A DNA stretch of 64,000 nucleotides from contig NC_052475.1 in assembly GCF_009730915.1 (NCBI RefSeq), forward strand, positions 4,092,001-4,156,000, written 5' to 3'. Positions 34,450 to 46,440 of this stretch are shown here, piece after piece. Position 1 is the first letter of the stretch. The number at the start of each line of letters is the position of its first letter. The translations under genes and the position numbers were made by a program. The stretch is from Dioscorea cayenensis subsp. rotundata. Lineage: Eukaryota; Streptophyta; Magnoliopsida; Dioscoreales; Dioscoreaceae. Below the pieces are notes generated by a model, which saw only the letters and a list, made by a program, of their open reading frames with translations, was not told the origin of the DNA and searched no databases.

Positions 34450-34929
34450 AAGTCCCATTTTTCTATAATGGATCATGATGGTCTATTTGATGATGAGGAT
34501 TTCTTTAGCAATCCAATGGACTCTTTTTCCACCCTTCGGGATATTGAAGATATGGTGATTTTTGGAACCAACTCCTCTCAAGAAGATGGGACAACTAGGT
34601 AGGAAAGTGGTTTGGTAAACCCTAGTGAGGAGGTTGTTACTTTCATTTGGCCTAAAGTTTCTCCAAGCAGGGACAAAGGCAAGGAAGTGTTGGTTGTTGG
34701 CGATGCCTTTGGTGTACACTCCGGTGGTCCTCTTCTATTGATGTTTTTATCACATAGGAAAGCTAAGGTAACTGAAGAGAATTTTCAATATAACTTAATT
34801 GTTGCTAGTGTCTTGTGTATAGCTATGGAGGCTGGGAAAGAAGGTGACCTTGATATGATTCGAGAAAATTGTGAGGAGTTTGAGGAGGAGTATATAAATG
34901 AGCTATCAGACCTCATGGCCTTAGACTAA
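34450..34929 (+). pseudogene. Possible ORF1/linker remnant of the old LINE
   Basis: Open stretches read an acidic segment (MDHDGLFDDEDFFSNPMD) and, after a TAG near 34602, another acidic segment ending NELSDLMALD. I recognise no domain. Position upstream of the endonuclease remnant suggests the end of ORF1 or the start of ORF2, but this could be an unrelated host fragment. Confidence 0.3.
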
Positions 34930-35839
34930 TTCCAAAGTGGGTATGAAGGGGTTCTTTGACAAGAAAGCTTATCAATTAGGTGAGTGACTCCCATAAAAAG
35001 GAGGAATTGGATGTTTAATCCACAGTTCTTCATCCTTTGTTTTATTTTTTATGTTTTCCGCTAGCTTTTCATAGCTTGTTTGTTGGATTGTTTGTGTTTC
35101 CTTAACTTCTTTTTAATCCTTTCTATTATGATTACTTCTAAAATTTTTTTGTTGGAATTGTTAGGGAGTCTATTAGAGATACTCTTAATCGAGTTCATGA
35201 TCTGATTAGTGATTATAGGCCGATTTGTTTTATTTGATGGCCTCATAGTTACTAGATTTTACTCAAAATTTGGTGTTGTTTGGAACTGGGTTGTTGTTCT
35301 TGTGGATGGGCTGTCGGATGCATTATTACTTCTGGCGTAGATCAATGGATCCTTTGGCATACTCCAAGAGAGTGAATCATCGAATAATATCTTCTTGGAC
35401 TTCTGATGCTTGGATCTTGAATGTGGTTTATAACAGTTAGTTGGTTTAGGCATAGAAGATCAGCCTATGGAAGGAACTCTCGGGTATGTCTTTTTTAAAT
35501 TTACATGGCTTATTACTGGTGATTTTAACATTATTAGAACTCAGCATGAGCATTAGGTTGGTTCCTTTAATTACTATTCTCTGAAGGCTTACTCTTTTAA
35601 TAACTCTATTACTGTAAATTCTTTTTTGGAAATTGGTTTTGTTGGTTTAGTCTTTACTTAGTGGTTATGCCTGCAGTTGGACAAACTCGACCGTTATTCG
35701 GCCAATATTCAGTGGACCTCTTGTTTTAGCTCTTGCATTTATTCTCATTTGCCTACAATTTTTTTTGGACTGTGCTTCCATTCTTCTTACTGTCAGTTAT
35801 CTCTTTCAATCCAAAAGTAAAGCTTTTAGATTCAACTAT

Positions 35840-37046
35840 TGTAATACCCATGCTAATGTAGTCTTCATTGTAAATTTTGTGGCCTAATATTGTAGTTGAA
35901 CCTAATCCATTCTTGCACTATTGTAGCCAATTAATGTAGCATGTAGCTTATTACTGTTTACTAGTTGATGCTTATTTAATTTTGATTGATTGTGGCTGCT
36001 GGTATTGAGAAGGGAATAATTATTACATAAACATGAAGATATGAGAATTGGAGTTGCAATTAAAGCATGATTCCACCCCTAATTGGAAGGAGTTTGAATT
36101 TCAAAATCTTTGGCAATGAATTGGTAGAATTTGCACTTCAAATTCAACTTTCTAGAAAATAGAGTTTGGGAAGTGTCGAGTTGGAAAGTTGTAGGGTATA
36201 ATGTTAGCTAACTAACAGCAAAATTTCAAATTCATTGAGTTTATATTGTGTGAGATATGATTTCTTTTCATAGATGCCCTAAAGATACTGCTATGCAACA
36301 CTTGCAGTTTTAGAAGCATTTTTCATTGCTTTTTATTTAGATTTAGGTAAAGTGCAAAGTACAGAAATGTCTTTTATCGTCTCAACATTCATCCTGCAAA
36401 ATATTTCTTCATTTGGAGGTATATTATTAGAGTTATGTATCTTGAAGTGTGGCATGTCTAAAATGGAAGTGTGCAAAAAAAGTGTAAAATTCAAACTGAT
36501 GGTGTTAATTGCGGAGAGTCCATAATGGGTTGAAATTTTAATATGTTGAACTCTGATGTGTCTACTTTTAATTGAAACAAGGTTCATGTGATTTGGTTTA
36601 ATTTAAAGTAAAAGTATGTGAAGAACTATCCATAGCGTAGGTTTGCATTATCATGAGTGTATGCATATTGTAAATATTTCTTCATTTTTGAGGTGCTTGG
36701 AAATTCTGCTTGGGAGAGGAAGCAAGGCTAATAATTTGCTTTTTTGATTATTTATGTATCGGTAATTGAAGCTTATGATCCTAGTTTAGTAGGTTTATTT
36801 CAAAATTTGTTTTTCTTAAATTATAGAGATTGTTTCATTCGAAACCATTTGTTCATGTGATTCTAGGCGTGACAATTGGGGAATGGTTTGTGTTATATGA
36901 GTATAACTATATTTATTCTTGCAAAGATGTTGGTATGTTGGCAAATATGGCTTGATTGGATTTAAATAATTTCTCTGATTTAAAGGCAAAGCCTTATAAT
37001 CGGATTACCTTTTGAAGTTGGACTCATGGGTGTTAAGTTTAACGAA

Positions 37047-37084
<38 letters not shown>

Positions 37085-39200
37085 TCCTTATGATTGGTTA
37101 ATTCTATATGTTTTCGTATTAAAGAATTGATGGGTTGCAAATATTTAATCGGAAGTTTAGATGTAAATTGTGTTATTTGGAGAACTACTATGAGTTTGTA
37201 TTTGTGTAGTAAATGTGGATGTTTATGCTAAGGTTATTGTGTTAAAATCATGTGCATTCCTTAGGTTGGATGCATCATTTGGTGTTTGTAGGTAGTTGCA
37301 AGTCCTTGTTGGCATGCTTCTTTATAGCATATGTTGGATGGAAGGAAGAGAAAATATAATTAGAATGGTTACATCTCCAGGCATGTAGAGAAAGAAGAAG
37401 GGGCTTCAGTATAGCCTCTGTAAATTATGCATAAGTTTTTGTATGGGTATTTACTCTAGATGGAGGCTTGAAAACTCACCCTTAAAGATGGATATTATGT
37501 AAGATTAAAGGTAATATTCAATTTTAGTCAAGGAAAATATTGATGACCTTGGTTACAGAGGAATGGAGTATGATTAAGGGATGTATGATTAAGAGTATGT
37601 GTATGTGTGATATTGATTTTAGATTGATGGTATTGTAGATTTTTACAGTAGCACCGACATGGTTAAAAGTTGGTTTATTAAGTTACCTGCTCTCCTTATG
37701 TTTATCTTGTATTAGGCCAGTTAAGAAGAGCTTGAATTGACAAAAGTGGATGAGATGAAGCCTATGTGCAAGAAGAGGACTTACATTCTTTTCTCTATGC
37801 ATTTATGCCTTGAAGTTTTTATACCTTATTTATGTTGGAGATAAATTTGATCATGATAGAGTAAATCCTTTGGATTCTTGAATTGATTTTGAATTAATAA
37901 TGGCTGAATTGGATAGGTGTGGTTATGTACTTATAAGGTTTGGGACTGTTGAATTTTCATAGTATTATAGTTGGAGTTCACTGTTGTTGAAAAGGGCTTA
38001 GAACTTGCATAATTGCCTATGTGTGCCTCTATTCCTAAAATCAAGTTGTATTAAGTGAGATTGGTTAAGAGGTTGGATTTTAGTTGAAGGCAATAAACTC
38101 AACTTACTCTATGACGTTCAATGTCTTATCCTTAGGTGTAAGCAAAATCTTGTTTGGTTTGATTTTCAAAATTTTATATTGCCTTGTTATTGGATTTATT
38201 AAATGTATTTGAATGTTTTCCTTTCAAGCATGTGGAAGGCTTACAGTATGAGAAATTTTTTGAGAAATGGGTAGTATCCTAGAACATTTTCCTTGAAACC
38301 ACAAAAAAAAAAGATTGGCTAGTCTCAATTTTAATAAAGCATTTAATTAGCTTAATTTTGAAATGCTTTTCAATTTATGAGAAATAATTTTATAATTGTT
38401 TTGGCTTGCACATATGTTTGGCATGCATGTTTATTTGTGTATAAATATTATTAAAAATATGAAAAATTATTCTTTACATGCCCCAATGTTGCAATGTGCT
38501 GAATACCAGATATGATATTTTTATCGGTGATGGGGAGTTGAGAGCTCCACCTATTGCAATAGGGGTCCCCATGGTCTGGCCTAGTGAGAGGCGGCATGGT
38601 TGTTTGGATATATGTTCATCGCGGAAAGAATCTAATGAGGAGTGGGGAAGACACCCTCTACCGCTATTGAGACACGGTGCATCACCACATATGTGAGACG
38701 TCAAGGCAACCCCAAGGCGAGCTTAAACTTAATTTAGATTTTAATCTTCACAAAGTAGCCTTGGTGGACTTCGAACTAAGTTGCAACCATTTCCAACTCA
38801 GAAGATTCTTTTGGTAGGCCCAATGATTTGATTTTTTTTTTTTTTAAATGCAAGCCTCGGATTAGATTATTTTACTTTGATAAAAATATTTGATCATTGA
38901 GTGTTAACCACTAGTATATGTACACCAAGGCTATTCATTGAGTTTTATACATGTGTTTCAGTCATTATGCTTGTTACTCAGAAAACCAGCTTTTTAATAT
39001 GTTTTATTTAAGCTGGTATATATTAGATTCAAGTCAAGAGATTCAAGTGTAAACATCAATAAAAATATTTTATCATTGAAGCCGGCAATAGAGATTTAAG
39101 TGTAAACATCAGTAAAAATATTTTATCATTGAAGCTTGTATTAGAGGTTCAAGTGTAAACATCAATAAAAATATTTTATCATTGAAGCTAGTATTAGAGA
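35840..39200 (+). mobile_element. Unidentified insertion in the LINE, with LTR-like start
   Basis: LINE similarity breaks after TTCAACTAT (35831-35839) and resumes near 39210. The inserted sequence opens TGTAATACCC, a known LTR-type terminus, and contains ACAGTAGCACCGAC near 37650 and a GC-richer stretch at 38475-38700. Related sequence occurs at 42960-48671. A matching 5-bp target duplication and a CA end were not found, and no gag or pol is seen, so it may be a truncated or solo LTR. A (TA)n run lies at about 37048-37082. Confidence 0.4.
39040..39200. repeat. Three tandem copies of a ~55-bp unit
   Basis: Each unit contains CAAGTGTAAACATCA (or a close variant) and AAAAATATTTTATCATTGAAGC, then a short variable part (CGGCAATAGAG, TTGTATTAGAG, TAGTATTAGAG). 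A weaker fourth copy may lie near 38877-38915. Confidence 0.8.
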
Positions 39201-39539
39201 CACCAAACTTAAGATTTATGCTCTGGAAGAGTAGGATATGGAGGATTGTGATCATTCGAATGCTATTCTGGAGCTTAGAGACTTACACAACAAATTCAAT
39301 CCTCTTTTTTAGGCAGCACATTACTAAGTAGGTTCAAATATCCAGATTAATCTGGGTCAATAGTGGTGATTCCAATTATGTCTTTTTTCACAATTGTGTC
39401 AGAATTCATAAGCATAGCAACATTATTACTCATATCCTTGATTCTAGTGGTTCCATTCACTATGCTAGCCAGGGCATTAGAAACATCTTCTTGGAGTTTT
39501 ATGATCAATTATGGTATTATGATATTGTACTATTTTGTT

Positions 39540-40480
39540 TGCTGATATCAAGCATGCCCCCACACCTAATTTACCCACCATTTCTGCTAGTGATTGCATG
39601 GCTCTTATTAGGAAAGTCTCTAAATTTGAACTCTATAGCATCTTAATGTCCCTTCCCTCAGGCAAAATCCCAGGTCCTGATGGTTTCAATTAATGCTGAG
39701 TTCTATAAGTTTTTCTGGAATGAACTTGGTGAGAGCTTTTTTCATGCAAGGAGTCACTCTTTCATACCTCTATAATGCCTAAGTCCTAGGTTATATGTAT
39801 GTCATTTGATCCCTAAAAGGGATAACCCTAGATTTATGACTGATTTTAGGCCCATCTCGGTATGTAGTATGTGCTACAAGTTGGTATCTAAAATCCTTGC
39901 TAATAGGTTGAAAGTTCTTATGCCCAATCTCATTAGTAGGGACCAAACTGGTTTTATTCAGGGGTATACATCTTTGGATAGTATTATTATTATCAGGGAG
40001 ATTATACACTCTATGAATTTTGACTCCAAAGGCCCTTCTTTGATGTTGCTTAAAGTAGACATTGAGAAAGCTTATGATAACCTCAATTGGTTTGTTATTC
40101 TTGCCACCCTAGCTAGGATGGGTTTTTGCTACAATATGGATTTCTTGAGTTAAAGGATGGATTACTTTTAGCAGTTTTTCTTTTCTTATCAATGGCCAGC
40201 ATTCTAAGGCTATCTACCCTACTCGAGGTATTAGATAAGGGGATATTTTTTCCTCTTACCTTTTTATTTTGGTCTCCCAAAACCTGCCCAATATTCTTAA
40301 GCATGTCATTACTTTAGGTTTAGCCCTTGATTTTGATGTTAGGATTATTTTTAATTTTAATCACCTTATGTATGTGGATAACCTAATAATTATTTCCAGG
40401 CCCTCCGAAAGGATTGCTAATAATGTCAAAAGTCTTTCTATTTTCACCTATTTGTTAATCGCAAAGACCTAACCTTGCCA
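39540..40480 (+). pseudogene. LINE reverse transcriptase remnant
   Basis: The sequence reads SGKIPGPDGFN, then PKRDNPRFMTDFRPISVCSM, YKLVSKILANRLK, DQTGFIQGY and LKVDIEKAYDNLNW, the ordered blocks of an L1-type reverse transcriptase. The catalytic YVDD box is seen as LMYVDNLIIIS (second Asp changed to Asn) near 40365-40395. Several stops (for example near 39690 and 40152) and frame changes show it is inactive. Confidence 0.85.
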
Positions 40481-41054
40481 AATTTGTAATCTTTTTCCCT
40501 TCTTGGTTCAATAGCATAGTGGATAGAAGGATTAGTGAATGCCTCTCCTTTAAAATGGGAAGTTTTCCCTTCAACTATTTGGGAGTTACAATTTCTCTAG
40601 GGGTTCCCATAAAGTGTCCTCTTGCAATGGTCAAAAGATTTCTCTTACCAAAACCATTTTAAATTATTAGTATTTTGATGGCTCTGTCTACATACTACCT
40701 TGTTGCTTATCCTATTCCTAATACAATATTAGAATCCATCTCCAAATTGGCTAGGAAGTTTCTCTGGGCTAGGGGTGGCAATGGTAGTGGCATTCCTTGG
40801 GTAGGTTGGAACATGATTGCTCTCAAAAAAACTGAGGGGGCCTTTGGGTTAGGAACCTTCATTTTGTGAAAATTATGTTAATGTCTAAAAATGCTTTTGG
40901 TTATCTTAATAACAATGATGCCATTTGGAACTCTCTCCTTAATCTTAAGTATATATGGCAAATTTTCTCCTTGGGTGAACAAAATCCAACTAGATGCTTG
41001 TTTCTATAGATCTCTTCAGAAAATCATTTATGGAATCAAACCTTAGCTGGGCCC

Positions 41055-41325
41055 AGAGACGGAACCAGGACTCAGATGGTAGGGGGCTGAAGCCTAAAGG
41101 TAAAACATAAAAAGCCAACAAAATGATTATTTTAAATGAAGAATAATATGCTAATATAACAAAAAATTGAATACATATATTAAAAAAACATAAAGTATAA
41201 TTTAAAATTTTGTTGTCTATAGCAAATATATGAGATATTCAATAACTCAACTAATAGGAATATATCTCAAGTTTGTATTTTTTAAAAATATGGTAAAATC
41301 TATCCCTTTCACTATATATAACATG

Positions 41326-41359
<34 letters not shown>

Positions 41360-41640
41360 ATTTTTAAACTTTTTTAAAATTACTAAAATTTTTATATAAA
41401 TTTTGAAATCCTAATAATTTTTAAAATAAAAAAAATCGAATGTAAAAATAACACATGCATCAAAAAAGATTTGAACCTGGGTGGGTCATAATCACAAACT
41501 TTACAAGTAAGCCCATTAACCACTCAAGCACAAAAATATTCCTCGAGATAGGCTCCCGGCGCCGCCGCGACGCTCACGGGGGGGCTTCAGCCCCTGCTAG
41601 CCCCCCTTGGTTTCATCCATGGGTGGGCCTTAATATAGTC
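41055..41640. mobile_element. TIR element inserted in the old LINE
   Basis: The left end reads GAGACGGAACCAGGACT with TAGGGGGCTGAAGCC. The right end, reversed, reads GATGAAACCAAGGGGGGCTAG with GGGGCTGAAGCCC. TGGGCC occurs just outside both ends (about 41048-41053 and 41624-41629), a possible worn target duplication. The interior is AT-rich with a (TA)n run at 41331-41357. It resembles 29105-29945 in its ends, but superfamily is not assigned. Confidence 0.5.
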
Positions 41641-41664
41641 AATGCATAGCTTGTTTCCTTTGGT

Positions 41665-42735
41665 ATGGATCCTTGGTGTTTTGAGCTGCCTTTAGATTTC
41701 AAACCCGCTAATAATAATATGATTGTTGATCTTAATAATAGTCTCCAGGTTTCCAATTTCATTGTTAGTTATTTATGGAATCTGGAGGCTTTGAAAAACG
41801 TTTTTGATGACATTTGTAATTTTAATACTCTCACTCAAAGGACGGTGAATGTGGAGAATGATAATAGGTGGGTGTGGCTTCCCTCCAACAAATATAGCAA
41901 GCTTGTTCCTTCTATTTATTCCTTCCTCATTAACAATAATATTTTGGATTATACTTAGGGTGACCATCTAGTCTGTAAATGTGGCTCCTTGAGCTATGTT
42001 TTTTGTTTGGCTGTTTACGCATGGTTAAGTTAAAACATATAAGTACTTATATTCTCTCAATGCAAGACCTGATCTTCCATGTCCTTTTTGTGGGCTAGAG
42101 AGGGGAACTAGTTCTCATATACTTCTTTCTTGTAGCAAAACTCATTGGGTCTAGAATAAGGTTTCAAATATCTCTAGCCTTGATCTCAATTAGATCAGAA
42201 TCCACCCTTGAGTTCTTGGCTGGAAAATGGCCGGTCCATCAGTGCCAAGTTTTTAGCTTTTGTTATTAGTAGAGGCACATTGTATTTTTTTAGGGGAATT
42301 AAGTTGGATTCACAGAGCAAAGGGTTGCTCGCAGGGTTGTTGATCATGTGAGGTTATATTCTAGGAATGCAAATTCGCAAATGAGGACTTTCTTTAAAAA
42401 TTTGTTACAATACTGAATCTTCTACCTCTTTTATCTTTATTGATGCATCCTCGATATAGGAAGATAACTCGAGGTGGTAGATTCATCATTTTGAATTTTG
42501 TTCGTAAAATCATTCTTACAAGTTATGGCAAGCTAATGACACCTCGGTAGTGGATGTTGAATTAAAGGCACTGGAGATGAGCCTCATATGTGCAAAGGAT
42601 TGGAATTTAAAGCTTGCGAATGTTTGCACTGAATGTTTGAGTGTTGTTCAAGCCATTACACAGGAGGGGTTTGATAACATTTGGGGAAATATAGAATTAA
42701 TCAATGATGTTAAGCAACTCATTTTTGAACTTTAA
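41665..42735 (+). pseudogene. C-terminal LINE remnant: zinc-binding region and RNase H-like domain
   Basis: The part 41665-41957 reads DPWCFELPLDFKP... and WVWLPSNKYSKL, resembling the reverse-transcriptase zinc-binding region of plant LINEs. The part 42550-42735 reads VELKALEMSLICAKDWNLKL and ...CLSVVQAIT, resembling the plant RNase H-like domain. Sequence after 42740 continues toward IPRDWNQMA, a usual LINE C-terminus, in a broken frame. Confidence 0.6.
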
Positions 42736-42960
42736 TGACCAAAGGTCAAATCCATACCCAGGGATTGGAATCAAATGGCGGGCATGCTTGTAGTTTAAGG
42801 AAAATTTGCTCTTGAATTATCTTTATTTCACCAGGGAATGGAAATTCCGAAATGGTTATAAAATGATAGAAGTACAAAGATAGGGCTTTTAATTTCAAGT
42901 TTGTATTTTCATTTTAGTTGTTTCTTTCTTTATTTTCTTTCTAAATAAAGTTTAGCTTGG

Positions 42961-45900
42961 TTAGTGTTATAACTAGTTCGCAACTGTAGCTTTAACCGAT
43001 CTGTTACTATAGCATTTTCAGTTTTTTGGTGTAGATTTTAGTTGGTACTGTAACAAGGTTACTGTAGTAGCTAGAGAACTTGTTTAAAATCTCAGATTTT
43101 CCTTTCTATTTCACCTTCATCCTTGAGCTAAGAACCCTAGATTCTCCTTCATTCATCCTCTCTCGGCATTCGAACGATTGAAGGTAAACAAATCCTTTAA
43201 TTTTCTTTAGGTTTAAATTATCTCCTTGCTTATTTTGTTGATCTTAACTCTAGGTTGGTCTTCATTTCCTCTCTTTTGTTTTCCTAGATATAGTGAAGTG
43301 AGAAGGAGGTAAGGAAGAAAGGTGAGTGGGCTAACCGAACCTTTATTTAACTCTTTAAACTTTTATGTGCTTCATTTGCTTAAATTGTTGTGGATTTGGA
43401 ATGATCATGGTCCAAGCTTGGGTGTTGTCTTGTTGGAATTCATATCATGTTTAATTGGAAGATTGAATTTAATTGATGATTTATTTGACATCCAAAGTTT
43501 TGTTATGTATATTTTTACCTCATTGTTAATTTATTGGTCATAACTTCACTTTGTTTGTATAATACACTCTATACTTGTTGCAACTTTATTTTTTTTTAAA
43601 TTTAAAGCTTTTGGGAGTTAGATTGGTTGTTATCTATGTCAAGATGATTATATGGATCTCATGTATTAAATGGAGTGATTTTTCCATTTTGGGTAGAACA
43701 AAAATACTTGAAGAATGGCTTATGTAAATGGGTTGTATTCATGTATTATGGTAGAAGTGATGTGTGGAAAGTTAGTCATTGCATGTAAGATGTTTGATGA
43801 AATGCTCTTGAGTATTTAATGTGAATAATGATCAATTAAGTGTGAGAAATGATGATAAAAGAAGATGTTAGTAAAGTAGAGGTGTGCCTAGAGGAATTTT
43901 TATTATGTATGGTGGTATAAATTAAAGAAGAAGGTAATTGAGATGTGTAAGTTGGAGAGGATTAAGTCATTAAAAATGTTAATGATGATGAGGTAATACT
44001 AAGGGATTTAAGCCTAATTTTTGGGTGTTTGAGCTTGTATACTTTGCTTATGTTGACAAACTTGAGTTGTAGGGAAGTTGTGGGACTTGTGTTTATTGGG
44101 ATGTATATGTGAAGGAAATAGAGGAATGTATTGGTGACTTTGTGAATGGATTTATAATGGCGGAAGATGGAAATGTGTACGCTTGCATTGGAGGAAGTAT
44201 GATTTAGAATAATTGATGGGTTATTAAGAGAAATAAATGCAAGAGAATTCATGACTAAATTTAGAAGTTTGAGCAAAGAAAGTTGGTCAAGTTACAAGTA
44301 TTTGAGGAAAACTAAGATGTCGGAGTGTGTACCTCTATGGATTCGCTGATTTAAGAGGAATGTCATAGAACTTTATGCATGTGATTGGGTTACATACTCC
44401 ATGAAAACTTTTGAGATCGTTTGGAGGAGTAAATAGTGAAATCAGGGATTAATTGGGGTGTATGCGGACAACTACACAGGCTGCATGAATCCCGCAAACA
44501 CTGTAGCATTATTGTAGCACCGACTCATTTTCTTCAATTTTTGTTCCGGAGTTAAATCTTGGATTGGTATAAATTCTATAATGTTAAGGTGATTTAATAT
44601 TGAGTTTTATTATATGAATCTATAGATTTAAACCTTGAACAAGTTAAATGTTGAATTTTATATGAGATGAGGTATTATCAATATTTGAATGTGAAAAAAT
44701 TTTGGTCTCAAGAAGTTTATTTGATTTTGATAGAAGAAGTTATAGATCTTGGTTAGAGAATACTTGTGGTTAATTCATGTAATTGATTTCCAATGATTTT
44801 AATTACAAGGGATGTGGGGATTAGTTGAGTCATGATGTGTATTTAAAGATTTCCTTGATGAAGTTGATTTGATTGTATAATAAACATGGAGCATCTTGTT
44901 GGGATTAATAGAATTAGAAGATGAGGATGGAAGTTTATAAGAAATGTTAAGTTCAATCTTGCTTATAATCCTTTGGTTTAATCTTTTCAAGTTTGAGAGA
45001 ATAATTATGGGCTATTTCATTGTAATTGGAGTCTGATAGAGGGACTTTGATGATTTAACTTGAGTGGACTTATGTTGTTGAGGAGGGATGGAGCTACTCC
45101 CATTTGTCACTTTGTTTTACTCAATGTATTTTATCATGTTCCTTGAAACTATTTTTATATTTCCTTATTGATTTCTATATGAAATGCTATAATATATAAC
45201 ATGTTTTGTTTTGTTCAAGCTTTTGAGTTATTATTCATATCCCGTGTAAGATGTTGATAGTTTCATGCTTTCAAAATTTATCATTTTGACTTCTATCATT
45301 GTTATGTAATTTGAAAATCATTTATGACTTTCTTTCCCGATGTGTGAATATTTGTTCTGGAAAATGACTCTTGTATGTAATATACATGGATTGTATTATT
45401 TGAGCACCTACAGGTCTTGAACATATCCACAAAAGTGGTGGGCTACGGTCTTGATGTTCTCAATAGGGTGATTTTGATGGTGACATGAAACTGAGCCCCG
45501 GTACTTACTGCAGTAAGAGAGTATACATCCACAAGCCGACCTAGTTGGGGTGGCGTGGAGAACTCGGTTGAGGTACCACCCTTTCAGGAGGTGCGTAGAG
45601 GACCTAAAAGGAGTGTATGGTTGGGTTGTCTGGAGTCACCACACGGGTTCCCCAACGGCCATCGCCAAGAGGTGCGTATCTTGGTAGCTCCGGATCTAGC
45701 CATGGTCATGGTTAGAGATGGAGGGGTTTCTTGAGGCTATCCATTGAATTGATGGTTTTTGGCATATTTTTCATGAAACTCTGTTTCTAGGAACTTATTG
45801 GATTGATGATGTTTACTTGAAAAAAAATTTTACTTTGATGAGCCTATTTTATGATGATACTATGATTTGTGCATATTACTCTTTTTGGGCATCTTATTGG

Positions 45901-46440
45901 GAGATCATAATATGTTACATTATTGGAATGGTATTTACAAACACATTTTGAGCTGTGCTTTCCCAAGATTTTATTGAAAAGTAATTGTAAAGTCTGTTTG
46001 CAAAGTTTTATATTGAAATCTCATGTGTATATTCATACATTCATATTGTATCCTACCTTACTTTTATTTTACTGTGTTCATTCAACGGTATTGTGATTTA
46101 CACTACCTTTTTGGAAAAGTAAATAACCCTTTTTCTGTATTTGTTGGTATTTATGAGATTTTCAGTTGCCCTCACCCCACTCACTGAGTAATCAAGTTAC
46201 TCAGCCTCTCTTCTTTCATCTTTTTCAGGTACAGGATCCTAAGGTTGTTGAGCTTGAGACTAGTGGTGTACGGCCAGTTCTAGGATGGATCCACTAGTGC
46301 TGTTGTTTTGTGAATTTTATATTTTTGAAAAGTATTTATTCCTTTTGTATTGTTGTATAATATTAAATTGTAAATTCTTATATGTTTTCATTTAGTTATC
46401 TTATTTAAAATTGATTTTTGAGTGTTTTAAAAATTGTTCG
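42961..46440 (+). repeat. Long AT-rich repeat unit with LTR-like features
   Basis: The unit contains repeated ACTGTAG/TGTAGCAC phrases (42985-43065, 44500-44530), a GC-richer block (45415-45720) and a conserved tail CACTCACTGAGTAATCAAG with TTACTCAGCCTCTCTTCTT (46175-46220). The phrase CTAGGATGGATCCACTAG (46281-46298) follows. The same tail reappears at 48345-48447. No gag, protease or integrase is seen. It is probably LTR or untranslated sequence of a retrotransposon, but this is uncertain. Confidence 0.4.

Larger units (their letters stand above)
33440..42960 (+). mobile_element. Old L1-type LINE, heavily decayed and interrupted
   Basis: Pieces in order: possible ORF1 and linker remnants (33440-35020), endonuclease remnant with ITGDFNIIRTQHEH near 35510-35555, SKAFRFN near 35820, a foreign insertion (about 35840-39200), the ORF2 middle (LKIYALEE..., 39210 onward), reverse transcriptase (39540-40480), another insertion (about 41055-41640), a zinc-finger-like and RNase H-like tail (41665-42735), and an AT-rich trailer to about 42960. 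Stops and frame changes are frequent. Plant L1s with an RNase H-like C-terminus are known. The ORF1 assignment is weak, the RT assignment strong. Confidence 0.7.

Noticed and set aside
38478-38704. Overlapping open frames on both strands in a GC-richer block
   Set aside because: No recognisable domain; they lie in repeat-derived sequence related to 45415-45720.
44799-44990. Short minus-strand open frames in 43-48 kb
   Set aside because: Low-complexity AT-rich repeat sequence; no conserved motif.
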